From contig CBDAPV010000002.1 in assembly GCA_965198715.1 (NCBI GenBank), positions 992,001 to 1,056,000 of the forward strand: a DNA stretch of 64,000 bases, given 5' to 3'. Position numbers and translations under genes: made by a program. Below, one piece after another: positions 53,329 through 62,047 of this stretch. Under the pieces are notes generated by a model, which was given only the letters and a program-made list of their open reading frames with translations, was not told where the DNA came from and searched no databases. This stretch comes from RH-AL1 sp965198715. Lineage in GTDB: Bacteria > Pseudomonadota > Alphaproteobacteria > Rhizobiales > Beijerinckiaceae. Within the stretch, counting starts at the first letter, position 1. The number at the start of each line of letters is the position of its first letter.

Positions 53329-55545
53329 TCAAAGCGGCGTGCCGAACATCCTCTCCAGCAGCGATCTGTCCGAGGGCGGTCGAGGCCTGCGGTCAAGGTC
53401 GCTCGGCACCTCCTCGGGCGACAGGTTGTCGCCGCGGTCCTGTCGCATCGCGCTGGGCACTAAGTGCCGGGCTGTTGCGACCCGCGCCGAATGGCCGCCT
53501 ACATCGGGCAGCGGGATGCCGAAAACAGAGGGCGGAAGGGGCGCCACCGGTGCTGTGGGAGCTTCCGGTGCCGCCACCGGCGCGCCGTGCGCCGTGCCGC
53601 CCGGCAGCGGCGTCGGCGGCGTGCCGGCCATCGCCACCTTCATGAAGCGCGACCAGATCTCCACCGGCAGGCTGCCGCCCGAGGCCTTCTTCGTGGGCGA
53701 GGAATCGTCGTTGCCGAGCCAGATTCCCGTCGTGAGGCGGCTGGTGTAGCCGATGAACCAGGCGTCGCGGTAATCCTGGCTGGTGCCGGTCTTGCCGGCC
53801 GCCTGCCAGCCGGGCAGCTCGCCCTTGCGCGCCGTGCCGGTCAGCAGCGTCTCGGTCATCATCGTGTTCATCATGGCGACGTCGCGCGCGGCGACGACGC
53901 GGCCGTTGTTGCCGCCGCGGCGCTGGTAGAGCAGGTGCCCCGCCGCCGTCTTGACGCGCGAGATGATGTGCGGCTGCACGCCGATGCCGCCGTTGGAGAA
54001 CGGCACATAGGCCGTCACCATCTCGAGCGGCGAGACCTCGGACGTGCCGAGCGCGATCGAGGCGTTGGGCTGCAGCTCCGAGCCGATGCCGAGCCGGTGC
54101 GCCGTCGCCACGACTGCCCGCGGCCCGGCCTCCAGGCAGACGCGCACCGCCACCGTGTTGAGCGACATCGAGAGCGCCTTGGTCAGCGTCACCGGGCCGA
54201 GGTACTCGTGGGAATAGTTCTCCGGCCTCCAGCCGTGCACGTTGATCGGAGCGTCGTCGCGCACCGTCTCGGGCGTCAGGCCCTTCTCGACGCCGGCGAG
54301 ATAGACGAACGGCTTGAAGGCCGAGCCCGGCTGGCGCCTGGCCGCCACCGCGCGATCGAACTGGCTGGCGGCATAGTCGCGCCCGCCGATGAGCACGCGT
54401 ATCGCGCCGTCGGGGTCCATCGCCACGACGGCGCCCTGACTGACGCCGAACTTGCCGCCCTTGCGGGCGAGCTCGTCGTCGAGCGCGCGCTCGCCTTCGG
54501 CCTGCAGCGCGCGGTCGATCGTCGACTGCACCACGATGTCCTCGTCGGGTGCGCCGACGACGTCGTCGAGCGTGTCCACCACATAGTCGGCGGCGTAGTT
54601 GATCGAGCCGGCGCCGGGCGCGCGCACCACGTGGGCGGGATCGGCCAGCGCGAGCTTGGCCTGGCCCTCGGTGATGAAATGCTCGTCGCGCATCGCGGCG
54701 ACGACCTGCGCCGCGCGGTCTTCCGCCGCCTCGGGGTTGCGGTTGGGCGCGAGCTTGGTCGGCGCCTTCATCAGGCCCGCCAGCATCGCCGCCTGCTGCA
54801 CGGTGACGGCGCGCGCGTCGGTGTTGAAGTACTTGTGCGCCGCCGCCTCCACGCCAAAGGCACCGGAGCCGAAATAGACGCGATTGAGGTAGAGCTCGAG
54901 GATCTGGTCCTTGGTGAACTTGTGTTCGAGCCACACCGCCAGGATCGCCTCCTGGATCTTGCGGTGGATGCTGCGCTCCTGGGTCAGGAAGATGTTCTTG
55001 GCGAGCTGCTGGGTCAGCGTCGAGCCGCCCTGCATCGAGCGGTGCAGCACGAAGTCGGAGAAGATCGCGCGGGCAATTCCGATCGGATCGATTCCGTAGT
55101 GTGAGTAGAAGCGCCGGTCCTCGATCGCGACGAAGGCCTGAGGCAGGTAGCGCGGCAGCTCCTTGATCTTGACCGCCGCACCGCCGGTATCGCCGCGGTT
55201 GGCGATCAGCGTGCCGTCGGAGGCGAGAATGGCGATGTTGGGCGGCCGTTTGGGCACGGCGATCTGGTCGATCGGCGGCAGCTTGGAGCCCTCGTAGGCG
55301 ATGACGGCGCCGGCGGCGATGCCGCCCCAAAGGCCGAGCACGAGCGTCGTGCGAACAAGGACGCCGAGAAGCGAGCCGCGGCGGCGGCGCTTGCGGCGGT
55401 TCTTCGCCCGGCTCTTCTCGCGCTTGTCCCGACGCGTCTCGCGGTGGCGGTCGCGCACGGCGGCGCGGCGCTCGGCGCGCTCTTCCTCGTCGTAGTCGCG
55501 CTCTAAGCTCGGCTCGCGCCGCCCCGCTCCGCCGCCCCTCGCCAT
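53329..55545 (-). CDS. Penicillin-binding protein 1A (bifunctional)
   Basis: This 738-aa class A PBP polymerises and crosslinks peptidoglycan. The order is a basic cytoplasmic N-terminus (KSRAKNRRKRRRRG), one transmembrane helix near residue 60-82 (LLGVLVRTTLVLGLWGGIAA), a glycosyltransferase domain with VAIEDRRFYSHYGIDP and SMQGGSTLTQQLAKNIF, and a transpeptidase domain with RQPGSAFKPFVYLA (SxxK), SMSLNTVAVR (SxN) and GKTGTSQDYRDAWF (KTG). A Pro/Ala-rich tail follows. It stands alone, divergent from the caspase-like gene. Confidence 0.96.
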   Translation of the reverse strand: MARGGGAGRREPSLERDYDEEERAERRAAVRDRHRETRRDKREKSRAKNRRKRRRRGSLLGVLVRTTLVLGLWGGIAAGAVIAYEGSKLPPIDQIAVPKRPPNIAILASDGTLIANRGDTGGAAVKIKELPRYLPQAFVAIEDRRFYSHYGIDPIGIARAIFSDFVLHRSMQGGSTLTQQLAKNIFLTQERSIHRKIQEAILAVWLEHKFTKDQILELYLNRVYFGSGAFGVEAAAHKYFNTDARAVTVQQAAMLAGLMKAPTKLAPNRNPEAAEDRAAQVVAAMRDEHFITEGQAKLALADPAHVVRAPGAGSINYAADYVVDTLDDVVGAPDEDIVVQSTIDRALQAEGERALDDELARKGGKFGVSQGAVVAMDPDGAIRVLIGGRDYAASQFDRAVAARRQPGSAFKPFVYLAGVEKGLTPETVRDDAPINVHGWRPENYSHEYLGPVTLTKALSMSLNTVAVRVCLEAGPRAVVATAHRLGIGSELQPNASIALGTSEVSPLEMVTAYVPFSNGGIGVQPHIISRVKTAAGHLLYQRRGGNNGRVVAARDVAMMNTMMTETLLTGTARKGELPGWQAAGKTGTSQDYRDAWFIGYTSRLTTGIWLGNDDSSPTKKASGGSLPVEIWSRFMKVAMAGTPPTPLPGGTAHGAPVAAPEAPTAPVAPLPPSVFGIPLPDVGGHSARVATARHLVPSAMRQDRGDNLSPEEVPSDLDRRPRPPSDRSLLERMFGTPL

Positions 55546-55716
55546 GCGTCGCCCCAGCCTGCCGCGTCACGCTAGGGCCGTCGCTTTAAGGACGCGTAAA
55601 GTGCCGGAGCCGTCGCGTACGCCCACGGCGACGCCTGTCGAACGCTCGCCATGTTGCGCTGACAGCGTGCTGCGCTACACCCTCGCCGGCCCGCCGCCGA
55701 TCCTGGAGCTTCGCCT

Positions 55717-58134
55717 TTGCCCGCAGCCGTTCGCGTCCTTGCCTTCGGTGCGGTGTTCAATGTTCTGGTCGCGACCCTCGCCGTCGTCGCTCCCGGGAGG
55801 GCGCCGGCGCAGGATCGCAGCGCACCGAAGCGGCTGGCGCTGGTGATCGGGGAGGCCGCCTACCCGCTGGCGCGACTTGCGACCGCCGACGCCGATGCCG
55901 GCCTCATGGCGACAGCCTTCGCGCAGGCGGGCTTCGACGTCACCGCGCTCGCCGATGCCGACGCCGCGCTGCTGCGCCGGACGATCGGCGAGTTCGCCGC
56001 CAAGGCCCGGACCGCCGGCCCGGGTGCCGTGCTCGCGGTCTACGTCTCCGGCTACGGGTTGCAGTACGCCGGCGAGAACTGGCTGGTGCCGGTCGGCGCC
56101 CGCATCGACGCCGACGCCGACGTGCCCGAAGCCGCGATGCGCCTCGCCGACCTCGCGGGTCCGCTGGAGGACGCGCCGGCAACGACGCGCCTGTTCCTGT
56201 TCGATCTCTCTCGGGCGACGCCGTTCGCGCGCAAGGGCCTGCCGCTCGCCGGCGGCCTGGGCCTTGCCGAGGCGCCGGTAGGCAGCATCTACGCCTACAA
56301 CACCGCTCCGGGCGCCGTGGCGCCTGCCGACTTACCGCCCTATGGCAGCTATGCCCGCGCACTGGCGGAAGCCATGCAGGTGCCCGGCCTGACCACCGGC
56401 GAGATGCTGCGCCGCGTACGCCTGCGCGTGGGGGAGCGGACCGACGGCGCCGCCGTGCCCTACGACGACGGCTCGGCCGATCCCGGCTTCGCCTTCTTTC
56501 CAGGTGCGAGGGCGGACGCGACGACGCTCCCGGCCATCGCCGGGCTCGCGGCCCCGCTGGCCTATTCGACGGCGATCGCCCGCGACACCCTGCCGGGCTA
56601 CGCCGACTTCGTGACCGCCTTTCCGCGCGATCCGCTCGTCGCGCGCGTGCGCGCGATGGCGGCGGCGCGCCGGGAGGCGCTGTTCTGGAGCGAGGCCGTG
56701 CGCGCCAACACGCCCCGTGCCTACTGGACCTACATGCGCCGCTACCCGCGCGGGCCCCATTTCGGCGACGTCCGCCGGCAGCTGTTCGCCCTCCATGCCG
56801 CGTTGGAGCCGCCGCCGCGCTTCGACATCGTGCCGTTCGAGGGACTGCCGCCGCCATCGCCGGAGGAACTCGCCGCGCTCGAGCACCTCACCTTCGCCGA
56901 CCGCCCCTCGATCCCTTCACCGCCCGCGACGCTATTGCCGCCGCCCCGCAGCGCCTTCTTCGACACCTTGCCGCCGCCGCCGCTCGCGCCGACGGGTTCG
57001 CTGCCGCTGCCGCTGCCGGTACCCACGCCCGAGGGCCAGGCCCGTTCGTTCGGCGCGATCGAGGAGCCGGTCGTCACCGGTGGCGCGCTGATCGCGACCT
57101 TGCGCGACGATCGAGGCGGTTACGCCATCGCGACGGCGAAACCCGGCGGAACGATCGTGTCTCGCCTGTCCGCGACGGTCGCGCACAGCGTCCGCACGGT
57201 GAACCAGACCGCCGCCGACGGCGCCGCCATCTCGAGGGTCGCGATCAGCACCGGCGGCGACGGCGCCTTGACGATGATCCAGGTTGGACCGGCGGATCGG
57301 CCGCTGGGGCGCTCGGTGAACCGCGACGTGGCGGTGGGCGGGCACGCGATCACGCTCCTCGATGCCGGTGGACAGGTGGTTGCCGCCACGATCGTCTCGG
57401 CGGCGGACATCGTGACGACGAATGGCGTGATGCCGGGCAAGACGCTGCCGCCGCGCTTCGTGATCGTCGCGACCCGCGACGCCAAGGGCAGCCCGGCCAT
57501 AGCGCCCGAGGCGGAGGCGCTTGCAACCGTTGCGCCCGCGGCACCGGCGCCGGCCACGCCGAAGGGCGACGCGGGCAAGAGCGGGGCGGGCAAGGGCGAC
57601 ACGGGCAAGGGCGGAGCGTCTCAGCTCGAGGCCCGCCGGAGCGAGGAGGAAAAGGATGCCGCCGGAAAGGCAGAACCCGCGCCACCCTCGTATGCGGGTG
57701 CGCTCAAGCCTCCAGCGCTGCCCGCCGCCGCAGGGCTGACGGGACAGGCCCCGGCCCTGAACCTCCCGCCGCCGCCGGCGGCGCCGGCGTTCGACGCCGC
57801 TGCCGCACCGCTCGCCGCGATCCCGGCGGCACCCGAGGGCTCGGCTGGCTCGCCGGCGAGGCCGCCCGTTCCCTCGACCTCGCCGGCGATGCCACCTGCC
57901 GCTGCGCCCGTTCCGGCGGCGGCGGCCATTGCTCCCGCCGCCCCGCCGCCTCCGCCAGCACCGTCACCCTCGGCAGCTCCCGTTGTGCCGCCGGCGGTCT
58001 CGAAAGGCACCGTCGAGCCAACCCACAAGGCGGACACGACGACGAAAGCCGCACGCCTGCCGAGCGACCCGCCGCTGCCGCCTCGCCGCGCCCGCTCCGG
58101 CGCGCCCGGCACGAAGCCCCGCGCCGGGCGATGA
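55717..58134 (+). CDS. Caspase-fold (C14-like) exported protein lacking both catalytic residues
   Basis: This 805-aa exported protein has a signal peptide (FGAVFNVLVATLAVVAPGRA) and then a caspase-like domain in residues ~38-270. Landmarks are RLALVIGEAAYPLARLATAD, a loop LAVYVSGYGLQYAGENWLVP where His of the usual xGHGxQ is Tyr113, and RLFLFDLSRATPFARKG where the Cys of DACRxNPF is Ser165. Both members of the catalytic dyad are therefore replaced. Residues ~285-380 form a helical segment, ~390-570 a mixed region with Pro-rich stretches, and ~590-805 a low-complexity Ala/Pro/Gly tail. The start is TTG at 55717 with GGAG upstream. A scaffold or binding role is more likely than proteolysis. Confidence 0.85.
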   Translation: MPAAVRVLAFGAVFNVLVATLAVVAPGRAPAQDRSAPKRLALVIGEAAYPLARLATADADAGLMATAFAQAGFDVTALADADAALLRRTIGEFAAKARTAGPGAVLAVYVSGYGLQYAGENWLVPVGARIDADADVPEAAMRLADLAGPLEDAPATTRLFLFDLSRATPFARKGLPLAGGLGLAEAPVGSIYAYNTAPGAVAPADLPPYGSYARALAEAMQVPGLTTGEMLRRVRLRVGERTDGAAVPYDDGSADPGFAFFPGARADATTLPAIAGLAAPLAYSTAIARDTLPGYADFVTAFPRDPLVARVRAMAAARREALFWSEAVRANTPRAYWTYMRRYPRGPHFGDVRRQLFALHAALEPPPRFDIVPFEGLPPPSPEELAALEHLTFADRPSIPSPPATLLPPPRSAFFDTLPPPPLAPTGSLPLPLPVPTPEGQARSFGAIEEPVVTGGALIATLRDDRGGYAIATAKPGGTIVSRLSATVAHSVRTVNQTAADGAAISRVAISTGGDGALTMIQVGPADRPLGRSVNRDVAVGGHAITLLDAGGQVVAATIVSAADIVTTNGVMPGKTLPPRFVIVATRDAKGSPAIAPEAEALATVAPAAPAPATPKGDAGKSGAGKGDTGKGGASQLEARRSEEEKDAAGKAEPAPPSYAGALKPPALPAAAGLTGQAPALNLPPPPAAPAFDAAAAPLAAIPAAPEGSAGSPARPPVPSTSPAMPPAAAPVPAAAAIAPAAPPPPPAPSPSAAPVVPPAVSKGTVEPTHKADTTTKAARLPSDPPLPPRRARSGAPGTKPRAGR

Positions 58135-58211
58135 AAAGCTTTGGTTCTTTATGGCTTAAGGACTTGGACAGAAGCTGATGCAATGGCTACATTTCACTTC
58201 AAAGGCGCCAC

Positions 58212-59390
58212 ATGAGAGTGGGCGTCGAGGGCATCGCGCGCATGGACCGGTCGGCTACGGAGCTCAAGACGGCTTCACCGTCCGTCGGCGACACGGAACG
58301 ATCCTCGAGCGGAACCCGCGACGTCGCCGATTGTCGCGCCGATGATGAACATGTCGGGCTGCGCCAGCGGACCCCGGTCTACGCGGCGCTCGATCTCGGC
58401 ACCAACAACTGCCGGCTCCTGATCGCCCGCCAGCCCGCGTCCGGCTTCGACGCGGGTTCGTTCCGCGTCGTCGACAGCTTCTGCCGCATCGTTCGTCTGG
58501 GTGAGGGCGTGAGCGCCTCCGGCCGCCTTTCCGAAGCCGCGATGAGCCGGACGATCGCCGCCCTGAAGATCTGCCGCGAGAAGATCCAGGCGCGCCACGT
58601 CACGCGCGCCCGCCTCATCGCCACCGAAGCCTGCCGCGCCGCCGCCAATAGTCAAGAGTTCCTCGCCAGGGTCGCCGAGACCGCGCGTTTCGAGCTCGAG
58701 ATCGTCTCGCGCGAGACCGAGGCGTTCCTGGCCGCCTACGGCTGCGCCAGCCTCGCCGACCCCGAGGCCGACGGCATCGTGCTCTTCGATATCGGCGGGG
58801 GTTCGACGGAGATCGTCTGGCTGTCGCGTGCCGCCGCGCGGACGTGGCAGCGCCACCGTTTGGCCGACGGCGAGTTGCGCGATCGGGTCCGCGCCTGGGA
58901 ATCGATGAAGGTCGGCGTGGTCAGCCTTGCCGAGCGCTTCGGCGGCCGCTTCGTGACGCCGGAGGTCTTCGAGGCCATGGTCGAGTGTTGCGACGCCGAG
59001 CTGGCCCCCTTCAAGCAGATGGTCGCGGCGCAGCCGCGCAACGAGCGGTTCCACCTGCTGGGCACGTCGGGCACGGTGACGACGATCGCCGGCGTCCACC
59101 TCGGCCTCAACCGCTACGAGCGGCGTCGTGTCGACGGGCTGTGGATGAGCCAGGACGAGATCTCGACCACGATGGCGTCGCTGCGCGGCATGTCGTTCGA
59201 GGAGCGCACGCTCAATGCCTGCATCGGGCCCGACCGCGCCGACCTGGTGCTGGCCGGCTGCGCGATCTTCGAGGCGATCCGCCGTGCCTTCCCCTGCGAG
59301 CGCGTGCGAATCGCCGATCGCGGCTTGCGCGAGGGCATCCTCATGCAGATGATGGCGGCGGACCGCATGTGGTCGCGGGACGGGACCTGA
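58212..59390 (+). CDS. Ppx/GppA family phosphatase (exopolyphosphatase-like)
   Basis: This 392-aa Ppx/GppA protein has the actin-like ATPase fold. After a ~55-residue unconserved N-terminus come PVYAALDLGTNNCRLLIARQ, LIATEACRAAANSQEFL, GIVLFDIGGGSTEIVWLSRA and LLGTSGTVTTIAGVHLGLNR. These enzymes hydrolyse polyphosphate or pppGpp. The domain ends with RIADRGLREGILMQMM, the short form without the C-terminal HD domain. It is followed by rlmE with three bases between stop and GTG, an order common in alphaproteobacteria. Confidence 0.93.
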   Translation: MRVGVEGIARMDRSATELKTASPSVGDTERSSSGTRDVADCRADDEHVGLRQRTPVYAALDLGTNNCRLLIARQPASGFDAGSFRVVDSFCRIVRLGEGVSASGRLSEAAMSRTIAALKICREKIQARHVTRARLIATEACRAAANSQEFLARVAETARFELEIVSRETEAFLAAYGCASLADPEADGIVLFDIGGGSTEIVWLSRAAARTWQRHRLADGELRDRVRAWESMKVGVVSLAERFGGRFVTPEVFEAMVECCDAELAPFKQMVAAQPRNERFHLLGTSGTVTTIAGVHLGLNRYERRRVDGLWMSQDEISTTMASLRGMSFEERTLNACIGPDRADLVLAGCAIFEAIRRAFPCERVRIADRGLREGILMQMMAADRMWSRDGT

Positions 59391-59392
59391 AC

Positions 59393-60094
59393 GTGACGGG
59401 CAACGGCGGCGGCGGCGCGCCGAGGGGCGATCTCAAGACGAGGGTGAAGACCGCGCGCAAGCGCTCGCTTTCGTCGACGCTCTGGCTGCAGCGCCAGCTC
59501 AACGACCCCTACGTTGCCCAGGCCAAACGCGACGGATATCGCTCGCGCGCCGCCTACAAGCTCATCGAGATCGACGAGCGCTATCACGTGCTCAAGGCCG
59601 GCCAACGCGTCGTCGACCTCGGCGCGGCACCCGGCGGCTGGGCCCAGGTGGCCTTGCGCAAGGTCGGCGCGGAGCAGGGCAGGGGCAAGGTGGTGGGCAT
59701 CGACCTGCTGCCCATCGACCCGCTCGCCGGCGCGACATTCGAGGTGCTCGACTTTCTCGACGAGGAGGCCCCCGAGAAACTCAAGGCGATGCTCGGCGGC
59801 AAGGCCGACGTCGTGCTCTCCGACATGGCGGCCAACACCACGGGTCACAAGAAGACCGATCACATCCGCATCGTGGCCCTGGCGGAACTCGCCATCGACT
59901 TCGCCTGCGAGGTGCTCGACGAGGGCGGAGCCTTCCTCGCCAAGGTGTTCCAGGGCGGCACGGAGGGCGAACTCCTGCGCCGCCTGAAGAGCGAATTCGG
60001 CACCGTGCATCACGTCAAGCCCAACGCCAGCCGCACCGGTTCGGCCGAGCTCTACGTCCTCGCGACGGGCTTCCGCGGCGGACGCGCCGACTGA
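59393..60094 (+). CDS. rlmE: 23S rRNA (uridine-2'-O)-methyltransferase (RlmE/FtsJ)
   Basis: This 233-aa FtsJ-family methyltransferase methylates U2552 in the A loop of 23S rRNA. It shows RDGYRSRAAYKLIEIDERYH with the first catalytic Lys, VVDLGAAPGGWAQVALRKVG (SAM binding), VVLSDMAANTTGHKKTDHIR with the Asp, and FLAKVFQGGTEGELLRRLKS with the second Lys. The GTG start at 59393 adjoins the ppx stop. The N-terminal ~25 residues are Gly/Lys/Arg-rich, typical of the longer alphaproteobacterial form. Confidence 0.96.
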   Translation: MTGNGGGGAPRGDLKTRVKTARKRSLSSTLWLQRQLNDPYVAQAKRDGYRSRAAYKLIEIDERYHVLKAGQRVVDLGAAPGGWAQVALRKVGAEQGRGKVVGIDLLPIDPLAGATFEVLDFLDEEAPEKLKAMLGGKADVVLSDMAANTTGHKKTDHIRIVALAELAIDFACEVLDEGGAFLAKVFQGGTEGELLRRLKSEFGTVHHVKPNASRTGSAELYVLATGFRGGRAD

Positions 60095-60273
60095 GCCGCG
60101 ACGCCTAGTCCTGGGGGTGAGTGGCCCCCTGCCGGCCAAGGGAGCCGGCGTGCCGATCCGTGCGCGTCCTCCCTCGACGAGGACAACTCGAACGACTTCG
60201 CGAAAGACGGGTTCGCCCATTTCGCGAACATCGTCCGGCGCTGGCCGTTGGCCGGGCCTCACAGGAGCGTCCA
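60095..60273. other. Intergenic region between rlmE and the Gfo/Idh/MocA gene
   Basis: This 179-bp region has one frame reading DEDNSNDFAKDGFAHFANIV, which may be a degraded coding fragment, but with no start or ribosome-binding site. The promoter for the oxidoreductase gene is presumably here. Nothing is confidently recognised. Confidence 0.35.
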
Positions 60274-61533
60274 ATGGCCGATCTCACCCGCCGCACCGTT
60301 CTCGCCGCCTCCGCCGCCGCAGGCCTCGTGGGCACGGCCGCCGCCGCCGAGCAGGAGCCGGCGAAGCTCTACGGCAGCGTCAAGGACGGCAAGGTCGAGC
60401 TGCCGCCGTTGCACGCCAAGAGCGAAGGCGGTGGCGCGGTGCCCAATCGCGAGCCGCCGGCCAGGCGTCTCGGTGTCGCCGTGGTGGGCGTCGGCCATCT
60501 CGCGCTTGAGCAGATCATCCCGGCCTTCGGGACGGCGAAGGACGTCCGCCTCGCCGCGCTCGTCGGCGGTCACCGCGACATCGCCCAGGCGGTGGCAGCG
60601 CAGAACGGCCTGCCCGAGAAGAGCGTCTACGACTATGCGGGTTTCGACAAGCTCAAGGACGACCCCGACGTCGACATCGTCTACATCGTGCTGCCCAACG
60701 CCATGCACCTCGAGTACACCGAGCGGGCGGCGGCCGCGGGCAAGCACGTCCTCTGCGAGAAGCCGATGGCCGCCAACGTCGGCCAGGCCGAGCGCATGAT
60801 CAAGGCGTGCCGCGACGCCAAGCGCAAGCTGATGATCGCCTATCGCCTCCAGTACGACCCGGCGCATCGCGAGCTGATCAAGCTGGCGCGCGACAAGACC
60901 TATGGCGCGTTGCGCTTCATCGAGGCGGTCAACGGGCAGAACGACGATGCCGTCGGGCAGTGGCGGCAGATCGAGGCGATGGCCGGAGGCGGCTCGCTGC
61001 CCGACGTCGGCATCTACTGCTTCAACGCCTTCCGCTACATCACCGGCGAGGAGCCGGTGGAGGTCACCGGCAAGATGACCCGGCCGAAAGGCGATCCGCG
61101 CTTCAAGGAGGTCGAGGACATCGCGACGTTCACGCTGGAGTTTCCCTCCGGGGTGATCGCCACGGGCACGTCGGGCTACAGCTTTCACGAGGATCGGCGC
61201 CTGCGCTGCGCCGCCACCGACGGCTGGTTCGGGCTCGATCCGGCGTTCTCCTATGACAGCCTGGTCATGCACGTCGGGCACAAGGCCGGCATGGCCATCG
61301 CCCGCGAGCAGCGAGTGTGGACGCCGAAGAATCAGTTCGCCGTCGAGATGGACGCCTTCGCCGACGCGATCCGCCACGACCGCGAACCGTTGACGCCCGG
61401 CGAGGAGGGCCTGCAGGACATGAAGGTCCTAGAGGCGATCTACCGGGCCGCGGCCGGCGGTTCGGCCGTCAAGATGCCGATGGTGCAGGGCCTCGACACC
61501 ACGCGCGGCCCCTACGTCTCCGTCGCGGGTTAA
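60274..61533 (+). CDS. Exported Gfo/Idh/MocA family oxidoreductase (glucose-fructose oxidoreductase-like)
   Basis: This 419-aa protein has a twin-arginine-like signal (DLTRRTVLAASAAAGLVGTA), placing it in the periplasm with bound NADP. The Rossmann domain contains RRLGVAVVGVGHLALEQIIP near residue 66, IVYIVLPNAMHLEYTERAAA near 133 and HVLCEKPMAANVGQAERMIK near 158. The C-terminal domain contains YRLQYDPAHRELIKLARDK and GGGSLPDVGIYCFNAFRYIT. This matches Zymomonas-type glucose-fructose oxidoreductase. AGGAG lies seven bases before the ATG at 60274. The substrate is uncertain. Confidence 0.92.
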   Translation: MADLTRRTVLAASAAAGLVGTAAAAEQEPAKLYGSVKDGKVELPPLHAKSEGGGAVPNREPPARRLGVAVVGVGHLALEQIIPAFGTAKDVRLAALVGGHRDIAQAVAAQNGLPEKSVYDYAGFDKLKDDPDVDIVYIVLPNAMHLEYTERAAAAGKHVLCEKPMAANVGQAERMIKACRDAKRKLMIAYRLQYDPAHRELIKLARDKTYGALRFIEAVNGQNDDAVGQWRQIEAMAGGGSLPDVGIYCFNAFRYITGEEPVEVTGKMTRPKGDPRFKEVEDIATFTLEFPSGVIATGTSGYSFHEDRRLRCAATDGWFGLDPAFSYDSLVMHVGHKAGMAIAREQRVWTPKNQFAVEMDAFADAIRHDREPLTPGEEGLQDMKVLEAIYRAAAGGSAVKMPMVQGLDTTRGPYVSVAG

Positions 61534-61608
61534 GCCGCCCATCGAGCCCGTGACACGATCGGGATTTTGCGACAGGACTGCTCTGGGACCATCAACGAGG
61601 AGCAGGGC

Positions 61609-62046
61609 ATGAGCCGCAGTATCGCGATCGTCTTCGGCGCGGCGACGGCGTGTCTCGTCATGGCTTCTGCTTCGGCGCAGGAGCCGCCACGCGGCGCCCA
61701 GTTCCAGCAAGGTGAATGCAGCGGCATCCTGTGCAGCACGATCGGCGGCTCGCAGGCGCCGCAGAACCAGCCGCGCAAGTCGCTGTTCCCCGAGGGCGAG
61801 TGCGGGGGCGTGCTGTGCGGCGCCATCGGCGGCTCTCAGGCACCGAAGCCGGTCGGGCCGCCGCCGGCCTGCGGCGGCGGCCTGCTCTGCGACATGGCGC
61901 CCTACGCGATGGGACAGCCGTTCATCAAGCCGGAGCCGGCGGCGCAACGTCAGCTGGAATCGGCACCACCGCCGCCGACTGAAGCCAAGGTCGTCTCCCA
62001 CCGCCGCAAGGCAAAAGCCCGCAAGCAGGCCGCCCTCGCGAATTGA
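61609..62046 (+). CDS. Small secreted Cys-repeat protein (145 aa)
   Basis: The family is not recognised. The 145-aa product has a signal peptide (IAIVFGAATACLVMASASAQ) and then three related Cys modules: GECSGILCSTIGGSQAP, GECGGVLCGAIGGSQAP and ACGGGLLCDMAP. The first two are near-identical repeats about 36 residues apart with CxxxxC; the third has one extra residue between the cysteines. A basic tail ends SHRRKAKARKQAALAN. GAGGAG precedes the ATG at 61609. Six regularly placed cysteines in an exported protein suggest disulfides or a metal-binding surface. It overlaps no other gene and converges with the Wza-like gene. Confidence 0.78.
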   Translation: MSRSIAIVFGAATACLVMASASAQEPPRGAQFQQGECSGILCSTIGGSQAPQNQPRKSLFPEGECGGVLCGAIGGSQAPKPVGPPPACGGGLLCDMAPYAMGQPFIKPEPAAQRQLESAPPPPTEAKVVSHRRKAKARKQAALAN

Positions 62047-62047
62047 G

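Noticed and set aside
52899..53396. A 165-aa start for the PIN partner at 53396
   Set aside because: That start lies inside the 3' end of pbp1A and adds Arg-rich sequence; the GTG at 53201 with a ribosome-binding site fits better.
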